DNA of 64,000 bases from Datura wrightii (lineage: Eukaryota > Streptophyta > Magnoliopsida > Solanales > Solanaceae): positions 88,472,001 to 88,536,000 of the forward strand of contig JASDFA010000019.1 in assembly GCA_035772735.1 (NCBI GenBank). The letters run 5' to 3'. Shown in pieces: positions 1 through 11,339 of this stretch; the first letter of the stretch is position 1; the number at the start of each line of letters is the position of its first letter. The translations under genes and the position numbers were made by a program. Under the pieces are notes generated by a model. It saw nothing but the letters and a program-made list of their open reading frames with translations. It searched no databases and had not been told where the DNA came from.

Positions 1-146
1 CTCTTGTGAGCTTTTGAACTCTAGATTCTGCCCCCTTTTTGGAGATGGGTCCTGCAATACAATTTGTATATACATCCTAGCAGCTAACCAGAATCTGTGT
101 GATTGTAACCCCTATTGACAACTACTCACAGCATATCTGATATCTG

Positions 147-150
<4 letters not shown>

Positions 151-203
<53 letters not shown>
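151..203. repeat. (TA)n microsatellite
   Basis: About 53 bp of uninterrupted TA dinucleotides. The A copy has only a short TA run at the matching place (about 10449-10466), so the tract has expanded in this copy or shrunk in the other. Confidence 0.95.
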
Positions 204-206
<3 letters not shown>

Positions 207-1730
207 CAACTATGTACACTACATATTGAATTTTTTAGTAATATGTAATCTCTGACATGCTTTACTGAATTTCATACTGCACATGATATACTGCTTCTAT
301 AGTCTAATGATATCTCTTGTCCTCTCATATCATTTCATTGGAATTTCGTCCCATTCTGGAAGCAACAAGCACATGCATTTTAGTTATGGTCTGTTGTTTG
401 AAATTTCGCCACTCTTACAACATGGGGTCAACATCCGAACCTTGTGGCCTTACTTGGCATTATACTAAGGGCCCGTGACTATCTGTTGGACCTTGTGTCT
501 AGGCCACACTAGATTAGAGCCTCTGTGTCGGCACTCTCCTACCTTCCCCCTAGGCGGACATACCACAACATTCTGGACTATGACCTTACTGTCTCTTAGC
601 TATCAGTCCGAGGCTTAGTCCTTAATACACGATGTTCATCAATCTAGAGGTGATTCTGATTTCCCCTCAAAAATCTGGTATTCATGCTCTTCACCCTTAT
701 CTTCCTTAAACTGAGCTCTAGGGTTCAAGGTACCTGCCTTACATTGTCAATAAGGTTATCAATCAAGTTTCAACCTATACTTCTTCTGGCATGAAGTCGG
801 ACCCATTTTATTCTTATAACCTCCTTGTCTTTCGATATCACAGCTAAGATTATAACTATTATCTTGCAGACATATCTTGTCGTCGTTAGCATGCTACAGT
901 GGATTCATCCTCTTTCTGACTTGAACTTGACTATTACTGGAAGTCCATCACTGACGGATCTCCCACGCCCACTTCAAGTAAGCTAGTAGTCTTACTTGCT
1001 CTTCTGACTTATTACCATAAGGGTCTGCACAACTTACGTAATCATAGGGGCTCCTTACTCTTTTTAACACTTTCTGGAATCAACCAATCCATCTTCACTT
1101 ATTGCCTACTTTGGGAAACATTGCCTCAATCCTTAGGCCCCTGCTATACTGGAATCAAAACTAAGAGGTAGGAATAGCCTTTTCTTACTACAATGAAACG
1201 AAGACATGGAACTGTACCACATCTGAAAGGATGGAGGTGGGAATCCTGCATTTCCCTCTCTTTCTCACATCTCCGCGATAGTCTAATATTATCTATCATC
1301 TTAGTCAAATCTTATATGTCCAACAAATAAATCAACTCGTATATACACTATGCTTCTAACTTCCTACTCTGAAGTTATAGAAATATACTGGGGATGGTAC
1401 CGATAGAGGTATCACATTAGGAGGTCCTTGATACCTCCTCCTGTTGCTATAGTTACCCTACAACTGGTTGGTGCCCTCTTCTGCTGCTATATCAAATCTT
1501 CTGCCTGTGATAGGGTGTTGCTGATCTGACTTTGTATCTGTAACCAAAGAGTATGATAAGTTTTAGGGACTCAACCCTATACTGTACCGCTCTATATCAC
1601 GACTGAATAAGAAGAAAGGGTAACCATCCTGTCATGCCTTGCAGCCTCCTGTATATAGTATGTGGTGCACAACACATCCATAGACAAGACTCGACTTAGC
1701 ACGGCTTGCAGACTCCCTGAGATACGACCT

Positions 1731-1742
1731 GCTCTGATACAA
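1731..1742 (-). other. Primer binding site of A' (tRNA-iMet type)
   Basis: The minus strand reads TTGTATCAGAGC, one base different from the canonical TGGTATCAGAGC, and starts a few bases inside the LTR end at 1747. It marks the start of the interior and fixes the element's orientation. Confidence 0.85.
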
Positions 1743-2560
1743 AGTTTGTCACGCCCCGCCTTGGGAGGCATGACCGGCACCTAGTGCCCTACTAAGACCT
1801 GGACTACTGGACTAGCTGAGCCTAAGCACTTCTAGTGTTAGGCTGGCTCTAACTCTAGATTCAAGAAAACAACGGGCTATATAACAGCTGTAAATATAGC
1901 CTCCAGTGGACTAGGCCTATAGCCACCTGTAAGAAAACAACAGCTACCCAGAACAACTGAATCAATAAGGAACCTATGCGGGCCGACAAGGCCACCATGC
2001 TGTCTAGTTATTTCTAAATTAAGAAAACAAGTGCTAAATTGCTACATGACCAACAAGATCACCACTACCAACTGAATAAGGCCCCACATGGCCATCATAA
2101 ATAAACTAAAACATGTACACGGCCTCACACGACCGGTACAACTAACCACAGGTAATATACAATCTGCAATCCTCTGAGAATAAAAAGAGATGGTCGGGAT
2201 AGGGCCCCGGCCTACCCATACTGGACAACAAAGAAAAAATACACTTCTGTCTTTCAAGCTCCGGATGAAAGGAGCTGAAGGCTCTGTATTGCTGACTGGA
2301 ACTATGAGGGGTCAGCTCCTCATCTACGGGTACCAGCAGGCAAGTAATGCAGCGCCCCAGACGGGTTTCAGTACCGCTGGTACTGAGTATGCAAAGCAAC
2401 CACTGGAAATAACTAAAAACAAGTAATATAACTGATAGAACTGAAGTAGAAAGAAATAGACTGCAATTGGCTGAAAGTATGAATTCAAGACTGTCCTCAA
2501 CTATGTTGAAAGGAGTAGGAGTCGTACCTGGTAACGTGGCATTCTACTGTCTATCTATTC

Positions 2561-2609
2561 ATAACTAACATAACATGGCATAATACAACATAACATAACA
2601 TAACATAGC
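2561..2609. repeat. ATAAC-type pentanucleotide repeat in the A' LTR
   Basis: Imperfect runs of ATAAC/ACATA. The complementary TATGT repeat lies at matching places in the A LTRs (about 8008-8040 and 15348-15380), so it is an ancestral LTR component. Confidence 0.8.
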
Positions 2610-3924
2610 ACACATAAACCTTACCTAGCCCCCATAAGCCGGAAGGTACAACCAACACGCAATCTATATCCCTACCCCAGTCATCCCATCTCCCGTAGTA
2701 ACGATAAGCATCCTGTCGGTCCCCTGGGTATGCACTTGGGCCCACTGATCCCTTGACTATAACTGTACCTGAGTTTGGAGGACCCTTGAACCAACACCTC
2801 AGGCGTACCCACTCTACGGGGGTGTATAAAAGCCAACCAAGGCAAAATATGGGGAAACTGGCATCCCATCTTCGTCCCCTAGGGGACAGCATGCCACTCC
2901 GTAGAGCGACGTATCCTCGCCCTCTAGCATATGAGTCGATACAGCTATTAACCCTGGGGCAATCATGGATGCTAGGTAATCTAACCCAAAACAATACAGT
3001 CAAGTCTCAACTGATAATACTAACTGCATACAATACATGCAGAAACTAATGATAGTAATGTGTATATATATAATGTTGAAACTGATAATGGTATATATAT
3101 AATTTCTGTTATACTGTGCTGAATCAGATACTGAAATAAGATATAATTTTTCTGCTGAGAATCATGTTGTATAACTAAGTTTCATGGTAAACATGATTTA
3201 CTATTTCTAACATGCTTTTTAAAATTCATATTAAGCTACTATTCTATTTCTGAAATACTTTACGGGAACTTATATTGCTTTACTAAGTTTCGGCTGAACA
3301 CGATAATATCCTGACGTACTTTACTAAATTACATACTGGGAATGTTCTACTGTTTCTGAAAATTTCTACTAGAATCTATACTAGTTTGCTCTACTGGAAT
3401 TACTAACTTGCCGAAAGAAACTAGCTTCACATACCTTAATTGCCGACTTTCTGACCAAACTAGCGTAGCTCAGCCAATAATTAGCTATTTCCACCAACTG
3501 CATTCATATTTATAGCAAATAAAACTAAATCCATCAATATTTCGGAAGAAAACACTACTTTAAATATATATACAACCCAATATTTGACTTATCGGAAAAC
3601 AGCTGAAAACTCGCTATTTCTCGGAGGTCCAGAAGGGAGAAATGCTCACCTTGGGGCTAGAAGTATATTAACATTAATTTGGAGAAATTCTACTTACCTT
3701 GACTCGGCGGGTCGCCGCTTCGCCGGACGATTCTTGCGAAACTAACTCCGCAGGAATGTTCTCTGCAGCTTTATACTTCGGTAGCCGAAGTTAATTTGAG
3801 TTTTGACCGTGTTTGATGGTATAATCGGATGAATTTTTATCAAAACCCTTCGTCCCTTGTTGTTCTCCCTCGCTTCTGCTAGAAATTATATGTTAAAATG
3901 AAATAAAATCAAAGTGGGGGGGGG

Positions 3925-3931
3925 TTATATA
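3925..3931 (-). promoter_or_regulatory. Probable TATA box of the A' LTR
   Basis: Minus strand CAAGTATATAACC. The A LTRs have CAAGTATATAAAG at the same place. It lies just downstream, in element direction, of the inverted GC-rich modules at 3946-4012, and separates U3 from R/U5. Confidence 0.6.
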
Positions 3932-5965
3932 CTTGAGCCTGGACAACCCTCTGTGGCACGTTGGCCATCGCGGAGGGACAGCCTCCATGGCACGTTGCCA
4001 TCGCGGAGGGGGTCCATCCGGCCTCCTCTTACGACGCTTCGATGTGGCGGTTGTCCGATCTCTCCCCGGGCCTTTTTCTAGCATTTATGGTATTCTAAAA
4101 CTCTTAACCAACATGCAAATAGTCCATCTAAATGTCAAGAATTTATAGGGTGTAACAATAATACCCCAAAAGTGTCTAAAATTAGACCCGAGATCAAAAA
4201 TGAAAGTTGGCTAAAAACTTGGGAAATTTGTACAGGACGGCGACCCAATGGATCGTTGGTCTAACCAATGACCCGTTGGATGCAATCATGGTAAGTAAAA
4301 GACTGGTGGCAATGGATATAACGGATGATGTAACAACTCATTGCTGGGAAAAAGGAGTCATTATTTGTAATCGTGGGTGGAACTTTGGCATTTGAGGAGG
4401 TAACAGATTATCCAATGACTCGTGGTAAGATATGACGACTAGTGATCCGTAGTCATTGTTTTGGTGGTCAAATTTCTAGTGGGCCTAATGGAAGGAGATC
4501 ACAACTCGTTGGAGGAAACCACGAGTTTTTGTGTGGCTCATTGTAAGGGAAACTCAGGATCTTCGACGGGCAACCAACAATTGATACAACGACCCATTAG
4601 ACTAGAGGAAGAGTCGTCCTGTCGAGCCATGGTATGAATCTGAGATCAGGGCTTGGGAAGTGTATGTGACGGATCGTACCACGACCAACGACTCATTGGT
4701 ATGCCCATTGGATTCGACCTGTGCAAAATTTTCAGGGTAATTCATTAAGGGTATTTTCATCATTCCTGTGCTCTAGGGCCCTAAACTACGTTATTTTCTG
4801 GGTATGTTAATATAGGTTAACCCCCTAAACTATCCATTCTCATTCATGCAAAGTTAGGAAGAATTAGGAGGATCAAGCTAGTTCTCAAGCTCTTCCTAAT
4901 CAATTCTCCCTTGGGATTTCAAAGAGTGTTGAAATCTGATCTTACCCAGGTATATAGGGTTATAAATGGGTTTTTTCGTTCACACCCATGCCCAATCTCT
5001 CCTAATTTATGAAATTTGATCAAAAATCTTATGGGGTTTTAACTTGAATTTCATAGAATTTTAATGATTTACTAATGGGTTATTATAATTCGAGATTTTC
5101 ATCATGTTTTATGAATATTGATTAGATTTTACAACTATTTTGATTATAAAATTATTGAGTTCGATTTCTACTAAATTTAGCTTCAATATGTATGATCTAT
5201 GATGAATCTACTGATGATCTTTACTTCAATTGTTGATATTTACAAACCCATCATGACTCATTTTGAATTATGGATTTATTCAAATACCCATTATGATTTA
5301 ATGATTTGTAAGGGATATATATGATCTACAAGTATGCATGAAACCTATGATTTATGAAGTATGTCTTGGCCGACTTACGGGCCTAATGTCATGGATAGTT
5401 TATGAATTTATAAGTATGTTCATGATTATCATGATGTAACTAGACCATGAATTCATGCATATTATACTATGAGCACTATATATGTTTTGGGAGTAGTATC
5501 GAACACCGAGTAGGTTCGGGGCATAGGTTAGGCCCTGGATCTCATAAACTACGTGCCACCGTAGGATATGTTGGGACCTCTCTTATGACTGTCCCCTGGC
5601 CCAAATGGACCTCTTTCATGGTGATATCACACCCTTCATGGTTCTGCCCTTGGCAAGGTACGAACGGCCTCCCGACTAGGTTTACAAGTCAGGCTCTATG
5701 TGTGCTCTTATGGGGTATATTGATTAAGAGAAACTCCCGCTGTTCCTCATGATTTATGCATGTTTATGATTATGTATATTGGCTCAATTCATGTTAAATA
5801 AATCTTTTCTCTTATGATTATGATTAATATTGTAATACAAATGTTTTCAAACCCTTGAGCCTTATGTTATGTTACGATATTTATGTTATGAGCATGTTGT
5901 CCTACTCTTATGATCATTTATGAGTTTTATATATGTTAAATGTCTATTTACTTACCTTGCATACT

Positions 5966-6107
5966 CAGTACATTTCACGTACTGACCGCATACTTTTATG
6001 TTGTATCATTTTATGATACAGAACCAGGCTCTCAGGCTCATCTCCTTCATTAGCCTATCTCATAGTTAGCTATCAGCCTTTTTGGTGAGTCCTCATGATC
6101 CGAGGTC
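5966..6107 (+). promoter_or_regulatory. Conserved three-hairpin cassette in the B LTR
   Basis: Three short inverted repeats in a row: CAGTAC-n7-GTACTG (5966-5984), TGTATCA-n5-TGATACA (6002-6020), and GTCCTC-n7-GAGGTC (6089-6107, one mismatch). Equivalents occur in the C, D, E and G LTRs, and the first also in A. The cassette lies in the 3' half of the LTR, in the probable R/U5 zone. Its role is unknown. Confidence 0.55.
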
Positions 6108-6290
6108 TATATGTTTAGAATATGATGTTCTTTAGTTTCAGTTTTGTTGGGTTAGTTGGGGATGTTGTCCCATCAACCCATCTTATGTGATAGAGGCTTT
6201 CAGACCGTATGTAGTACTCAACTGATATGTATGTCTAGTACTTTTCACTTATCATGCTATATTATGTTACGTTTAAGCTTCCTCTATATC

Positions 6291-6295
6291 GTATG
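6291..6295 (+). other. Left target-site duplication of element A (GTATG)
   Basis: GTATG directly before the A 5' LTR. It is repeated exactly at 16223-16227 after the 3' LTR. Confidence 0.9.
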
Positions 6296-6460
6296 TGTTA
6301 TACCCCATAGGATTCCCGGCACCTAGATGGCCTATTCGTGCGTTGGTTAAGCATATTTGAAGGCCATACGTGCTAAAGAAAGGCCCGGAAAAAGATCGGA
6401 CTAGAAACCTATCGAACCATCGCGGAAGGAGCCAAGGTAGAGCCCCTCCGCGATGGCAAC

Positions 6461-6500
6461 GTGTCATGCAGGTGGAGCCTCCGCGTTGGCTCCGTGACAT
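6461..6500 (+). promoter_or_regulatory. 40-bp GC-rich inverted module upstream of the A TATA box
   Basis: It starts GTGTCATGCAGG and ends CTCCGTGACAT, with a CTCCGCGTTGG core. The 3' LTR copy (13800-13839) has cleaner arms, GTGTCACGGAG and CTCCGTGACAC. It lies about 22 bp before the TATA box. The same module, of equal length, occurs in the Athila-like LTR (57215-57254). It is probably a U3 enhancer element; the binding factor is unknown. Confidence 0.6.
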
Positions 6501-6522
6501 GTTGGCCTTGTACAGGCCCAAG

Positions 6523-6530
6523 TATATAAA
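6523..6530 (+). promoter_or_regulatory. TATA box of the A 5' LTR
   Basis: TATATAAA within CAAGTATATAAAGCCCCAC. It is identical in the 3' LTR (13862-13869) and recognisable in A' (3925-3931). Transcription of the element would start roughly 30 bp downstream. Confidence 0.7.
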
Positions 6531-8887
6531 GCCCCACTTTGGTTTTTAATCAATCATTCCTATAATTTCCAGTGAAAACAGAGAGGAAAGACCAGAGGAA
6601 AGAAAAGAACGAAGAGGGTAAATATATTTTCGTCCGATTACGCTGCCAAACGTAGTCCAAACCCAAATTAACCTCAGGTACCGAGGTATTTAGCAGCAGA
6701 GAGCATTCCTACAGATTTAGTTTCGCGAAATATGGCCGACGAATCGTCGAGCTACCGGACTAAGGTAAGTGGAATTGCTCCAAACTAGTGTCTATGTGTT
6801 TCTAGCTGTGAAATGAGTATTTCTCCCTTCTGGACTTCTGAAAAATAGCGAGTTTTTGACCGTCTTTCGATAAGCCTAATTTTAGGCTATAATTATATCG
6901 AAAGTGATGTCGTCCTTCAGAATAAAGTTGTATTTAGTACTGATTGACATATATATGAATGCAGTGGGGAGGAATAGATGAAAACTGACCAAGCTATGCC
7001 AGTTAGTCGGGAAATCAGAAGCGAAGGTATGTAAAGCTAGTTTCCTCGGCAAGTTAGTAGTCTCGGTATAGTAAAGTAGTTTAAAGGCCAGTAGAATGTT
7101 CAGAAGCCGTGTGTTATGTTATTACGAATGTTGGTACGATATTGGAAGCATCATGTTATGTATAGCGTGAAACTTGCTAGCACGATATAAATTCTGATAC
7201 AAGTGTTAGAAACAGTACAACATGTTCAGTATGTGATTTAGCAAAGAATGTTAGGATATTATCGTATTCAGTTGAAACCCAGTAAAGCAATGTAATTACC
7301 TGTAAGGTATCTCGGAAGTAGAATGATAGGTTAAAATGAAGTTTAGGAAGCATGTTAAAAATAGTAAATCATGTTACTATAGAGACTCAGTTATACAGCA
7401 TGATTTCCAGCAGAAAAACTATATCTTGTTCAACACTAGACTCAGTACAGTATGGCAGAAGATTATATTTATACATATATATACTATTATCAGTCCCAGC
7501 ACGTATTAAATACGTACATATCACTATCACTAGTTCAGCATACAGTATGTACAAATACTTTATTATCATTAGCTTCAGTATGTGGGATATGCAGATAGTA
7601 TTACTAGTTGAGACCATTGTAATGTCTTGGGGTTGGATTACCTAGCATCCATGACCGCCCTAGGGTTAATAGCTGTATCGACTCATCCATCAGAGGACGA
7701 GGATACGTCGCTCTATGGAGTGGCATGTCGTCCCACAGGGGATGAAGATGGGATGCCAGTTTTCCCCATATTGTGCCTTGGTCAGCCCTTATACACCCCC
7801 GTCGAGCGGATACGCCCGGGTGTTGATTCAGGAGTCCACCGGACTCAGGTACAGTTATAGTCAGGGGCTCAGTGAGCCCAAGTGCATACCCAGGGGACCG
7901 GTAGGATGCTTATAGTTATTATAGGAGATGGGACGACCGGGGTAGGGGTATAGATTGTGTGTTGTTTGTACCTCCCGGCTTATGGGGGCCGGGCAAGGTT
8001 TGTGTGTGCTATGCTATGTTATGTTATGTTATGCCATGTTGCACTAGATACGAGTATATCGACAATAGAACGATACATTTGCAGGTATGACTCCTACTCC
8101 TTCCAGTACAGTTAAGAGTAGGCATAGTTTTACATTTCCAGTCAGTTAGTCTATTCCTTCCTATTTCAGTTCCATCAGTTGTGTTGTTGCTTTCAGATAT
8201 TTCTTTCAGTTATTGTTTTACATACTCAGTACCAGTGGTACTGACGCCCCTTGTGGGCGCATCATTACTTGCCTGCAGGTACTCATAGACGAGGGGCTGA
8301 TACCTCGTGATTCCAGCCAACTCACAGAGTCATCAGCTCCAGTCATCCGGAGCTAGATAGCTAGAGGTTTATCCCTTTTCTTTTGTTGCACAGCATGGGT
8401 AGGCCGGGGCCCTATCCCGACCATCTTATCAGTATTCTTAGAGGCTTGCAGTCTGTTTATATTTCCCTGTGGTCAGATGAGCTGGTCGTGTGAGGCTGTG
8501 CAGTTGTATAGCTGTTAGTATTTTTGTTTCTTTATGTTGGCCATGTGGGACCTTAGCTTGTCAGTAGTGGTGACCTTGCCGGTCACGTAGCTTACCAATA
8601 TTTCATTGTTGAGTTACAGCTAACTAGACAGCAGGGTGGCCTTGTCGGCCCGCATAGGTTCCTTGTTACGAGTGTGTTTCTGGTTAGCTGCTATTACAGG
8701 TACAGGTGGCTATAGGCCTAGTCGGCCGGAGGCTATATTTACAGCCGTTATATAGCCCGTTGTTTCCCTGAATCTGAGTTAGAGCCAGCCAGGCATCAGA
8801 TGTGCCTAGGCTTAGTAGTCTAGCAATTCAGGTCCTTGTAGGGCACCAGGTGCCAGTCATACCCCCCAAGGCGGGGTGTGACAAACT

Positions 8888-8899
8888 TGGTATCAGAGC
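8888..8899 (+). other. Primer binding site of A (tRNA-iMet)
   Basis: Exact TGGTATCAGAGC, 4 bp after the LTR end. It is followed by the leader that A shares with B, C, D and E (a TCTGNAAGCCGNNNTAAGTAGAG-like motif at about 8907-8945). Confidence 0.95.
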
Positions 8900-11339
8900 C
8901 AGGTCGTGTCCCAGGGAGTCTGCAAGCCGTGCTAAGTAGAGTCTTGTCTATGGATGTGTTGTGCACCACGTACTATAGGCAGGAGGCTGCGAGGCATAAT
9001 AGGATGGTTACTCTTCTTTCATACTCAGTCGTGCCATAGCACAGTACAGTATAGGGTTGGTCCTTTTAAAACTTATCATATTCTTTGAATACAGATACAA
9101 GTCAGACCAGCGAAATCCTATCCCAGGCAGAAGATCAGATATAGCGACAGGAGAGAACAACAGCCAGTTACAAGGTAACTACAGCAGCAGGAGGAGGTAA
9201 CAGGGACCTCCCAATGTTATCTTTTTATTGGTACCATCCCCAGTATATGTCGATAACTTTAGAATAGGAAGTCATAAGCATAACGTATGAATGAGTCGAT
9301 TTATTTGTTAGATATATATATATATGTATAAAAGACATGATTAAGATAGTAGACAATATTAGATTATCAGATAAGTGTGAGAAAGAGAGGGAAATGTAGG
9401 ATTCCCACCTCCATTCCTTCAGGTGTGGTACAGTTCCATGTCTTCGTTTCGGTGCAGTAAGAAAAAGTTATTCCTACCCCTTAGTTTTGATCCCAGTGTA
9501 GCAACGGGCATAAGGATTGAGACGATGTTGCCCAAAGCAGGCAGTAAGTGAAAGGTGGATTGGTTGATTCCAGAAAGTGTTAGAAAGAGTAAGGAGCCCT
9601 TATGATTATGTAAGTTGTGTAGACCCTCACGGTAATAAGTCAGAAGAGCAAGTAAGACTACTAGCTTACTCGAAGTGGGTATAGGAGATCCGTCAATGAG
9701 GGACTCCCAATAAGAGTCAAGTTCAAGTCAGGAAAGGGTTGAATTCGTCGTGGCATGCTAACGACGGCAGGGTATGTCTGCAAGATAATAGTTATAATCT
9801 TAGCTGTGATATCAAAAGACAGGGAGATTATATGAATAAGAGGGGTCAGACTGCAAGTCAGAAGAAGTATAGGTTGGAACTTGACTGGCAACCTTATTGA
9901 CAGTGTAAGGCAGGTACTTTGAACCCCATAGCCCAGTTTAAGGAAGATGAAGGTGAAGAGCATGAATACTAGATTTTGAGGGGAAATCAGAATCACCTCT
10001 AGATTGATAGAACATCGTGTATTAAGGACTAAACCTTAGACGAACAGTTAAGAGACGGTAAGGTTGTAGTTTAGAATGTTGCGGTATATCCGCCCAAGGA
10101 GAAGGTAAGAGGGTAGCGAAGCAGAGACTCCAATCTAGTGTGGCCCAGAGACAAGGTCCAACAGACAGTCACGGGCCTTAATATAATGCCAAGTAAGGCC
10201 ACAAAGTTCGGATGTTGACCCCACATCGTAAGAGTGGCAAAATTTCAAATAGCAGATCATAGCTAAAGTGCATGTGTGTGTTGCTTCCAGAATGGAATGA
10301 AAAAAAAAATCCCATGAAATGATACGAGAGGATATGAGATATCATTAGACCCTAGGAGCGGTATATCATGTGCAGTATGAAACTCAGTAAGGCATGTTAG
10401 AGATTATGTATCACCACAAAATTCAGTATGTATTGTACATAGTTGTTGATATATATATATATATATCTACAGATGATAGATATGATGTAAGTAGTTGGCA
10501 ATGGGGGTTACAGTCACACAGATTCTGGTTAGCTGCTAGGAAATATATACAGATTGTACTGCAGGATCCCTCACCAAAAGAGAGGGGGCATGTTAAGTGA
10601 TCGTACATCGTTTTCCCAGCCTTGTAGGTGAGAGTCAACCTTAGTTAACCTAGAAGCTATTATGTAGAACACCCCGCAAGTCAGCCGACCGTCTCAGTCA
10701 GACAAACCTGTGGGTACCCCAAGAAAGAGTCCATATCAATAGTCAGTAACGGACTAGTACTTCAGCTGGTTCTCGTAAGGTATTCAGATACAGAGCCCTA
10801 ACAGAAGGCCAGTCTTTACAGAATGGCTCATAAGACCGAGAATTTCAAAGAACAGTAATATAAATCCAAGGGGGGTACGAATAAGGCGTAAGAAATTGGA
10901 AGTGCTCTGCTAGCACGGTGTTTACTAAGGCAAGGAGATCGGTAGGTTCCCTATGAAGATCCAGGGACGGATCGCCTGAGAGTAGGTTGGACTAAGCACA
11001 ACATCACAATTGTTCAATTAGGAGGACGAAACAGTTAGCTGTCCACAACCCCGCAGTTATGCATGAGCTACAGATGTCCGAGTAGGACATGTAGAGCATC
11101 GTTAGACTACTGCAGCATTCGGATCATTTAACCCAGCTATTTAGTTAGTTAAGGTTATTCAGCCAGACTATTAGAGATCATGATCATTGTCAGGATCCTC
11201 TGATTAGATACGGGCACATGGTGTGCAGATAGTCGTTCAGGTTACCTTAGCAACAAGTAGCCTTTGCATGCGGCCAGAATGCCAGATAAGCTCTAGCTAT
11301 ACCGGTAGATTACTTGTCAGATTCTCTGGTATAATAAAC
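8900..11339 (+). other. A interior: leader and long stretch without recognisable genes
   Basis: About 2.4 kb in which gag, protease and most of RT should lie. I see no zinc knuckle, no protease motif and no FIDD. Positions 8884-10590 are shared with A', so this arrangement predates both insertions. Around 10560-10590 a purine-rich run (AAAAGAGAGGGGGCATG) resembles a polypurine tract followed by TG; it may mark an old recombination join, but this is speculative. From 10590 to 11339 no similarity was recognised. Confidence 0.5.

Larger units (their letters stand above)
1..1746 (-). other. Non-coding interior of A' downstream of the primer site
   Basis: No gag or pol could be recognised on either strand; open stretches are short and unlike retroelement proteins. 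In reverse complement the sequence aligns with 8884-about 10590 of the complete A element, for example the stretch at 60-120 against 10495-10560. Both copies therefore share the same apparently non-coding 5' interior, so this looks like a property of a subfamily rather than decay of one copy. A (TA)n microsatellite sits inside. Confidence 0.6.
1..4157 (-). mobile_element. Family A' Ty3/gypsy retrotransposon, minus strand, partial
   Basis: This is the 5' part of a Tekay/Del-like element read right to left: 5' LTR (4157 to 1747), primer site (1742 to 1731), then about 1.7 kb of interior that leaves the window at base 1. Orientation follows from the primer site lying left of the LTR. It is a relative of the complete A element at 6296-16222: the LTR ends, TATA region and interior align in reverse complement, with many substitutions and small gaps. 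Its outer LTR end (minus strand TGTTACACCC) directly abuts element B, whose own terminal TG is missing. A' may therefore have inserted at the first bases of B, but the left duplication lies outside the window. Confidence 0.85.
1747..4157 (-). repeat. 5' LTR of A'
   Basis: About 2.4 kb, from minus-strand TGTTACACCC (4157) to GGCGTGACA (1747), matching the TG...CA ends of the A LTRs. It carries the same landmarks in order: GC-rich inverted modules (about 3946-4012), TATA (3925-3931), the ATAAC microsatellite, and the CAGTACC-GCT-GGTACTG hairpin at 2369-2385. It diverges clearly more from the A LTRs than those do from each other. Confidence 0.85.
4158..6295 (+). repeat. B 5' LTR, first part
   Basis: It starts ATAATACCCCAAAAGTG; the related LTRs start TGTAATACCCC or TGTTATACCCC, so the first bases are lost or altered where A' abuts. 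It matches the B 3' LTR from about 4265 onward. The U3 part (about 4230-4700) carries degenerate CCACGA/TCGTGG palindromes. The conserved hairpins lie at 5966-5984, 6002-6020 and 6089-6107. The LTR is broken at 6295 by element A. Confidence 0.85.
6296..8883 (+). repeat. A 5' LTR
   Basis: It starts TGTTATACCCC and ends GGGGTGTGACA, followed by AACT and the primer site. Inside: a 40-bp inverted module (6461-6500), TATA (6523-6530), TATGT repeats (about 8008-8040), and the palindrome CAGTACCAGTGGTACTG (8227-8243). The longest open stretches (for example 7352-7645) recur at the same place in the 3' LTR and resemble no protein, so they are not genes. Confidence 0.93.

Noticed and set aside
2551..3003. 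150-codon minus-strand ORF
   Set aside because: It is inside the A' LTR and its end is translated from the ATAAC microsatellite (Tyr/Val/Met runs). No counterpart ORF of that length in the A LTRs.
7352..7645. 97-codon ORF, nearly identical at 14692-14985
   Set aside because: Both copies lie at the same place in the two LTRs of A, so their similarity is explained by LTR duplication. Composition is AT-rich and no protein family is recognised.
9661..9996. 111-codon minus-strand ORF, hydrophobic
   Set aside because: It lies in the non-coding interior of A. The equivalent in A' (about 660-990, plus strand) has several stops, so the frame is not conserved.
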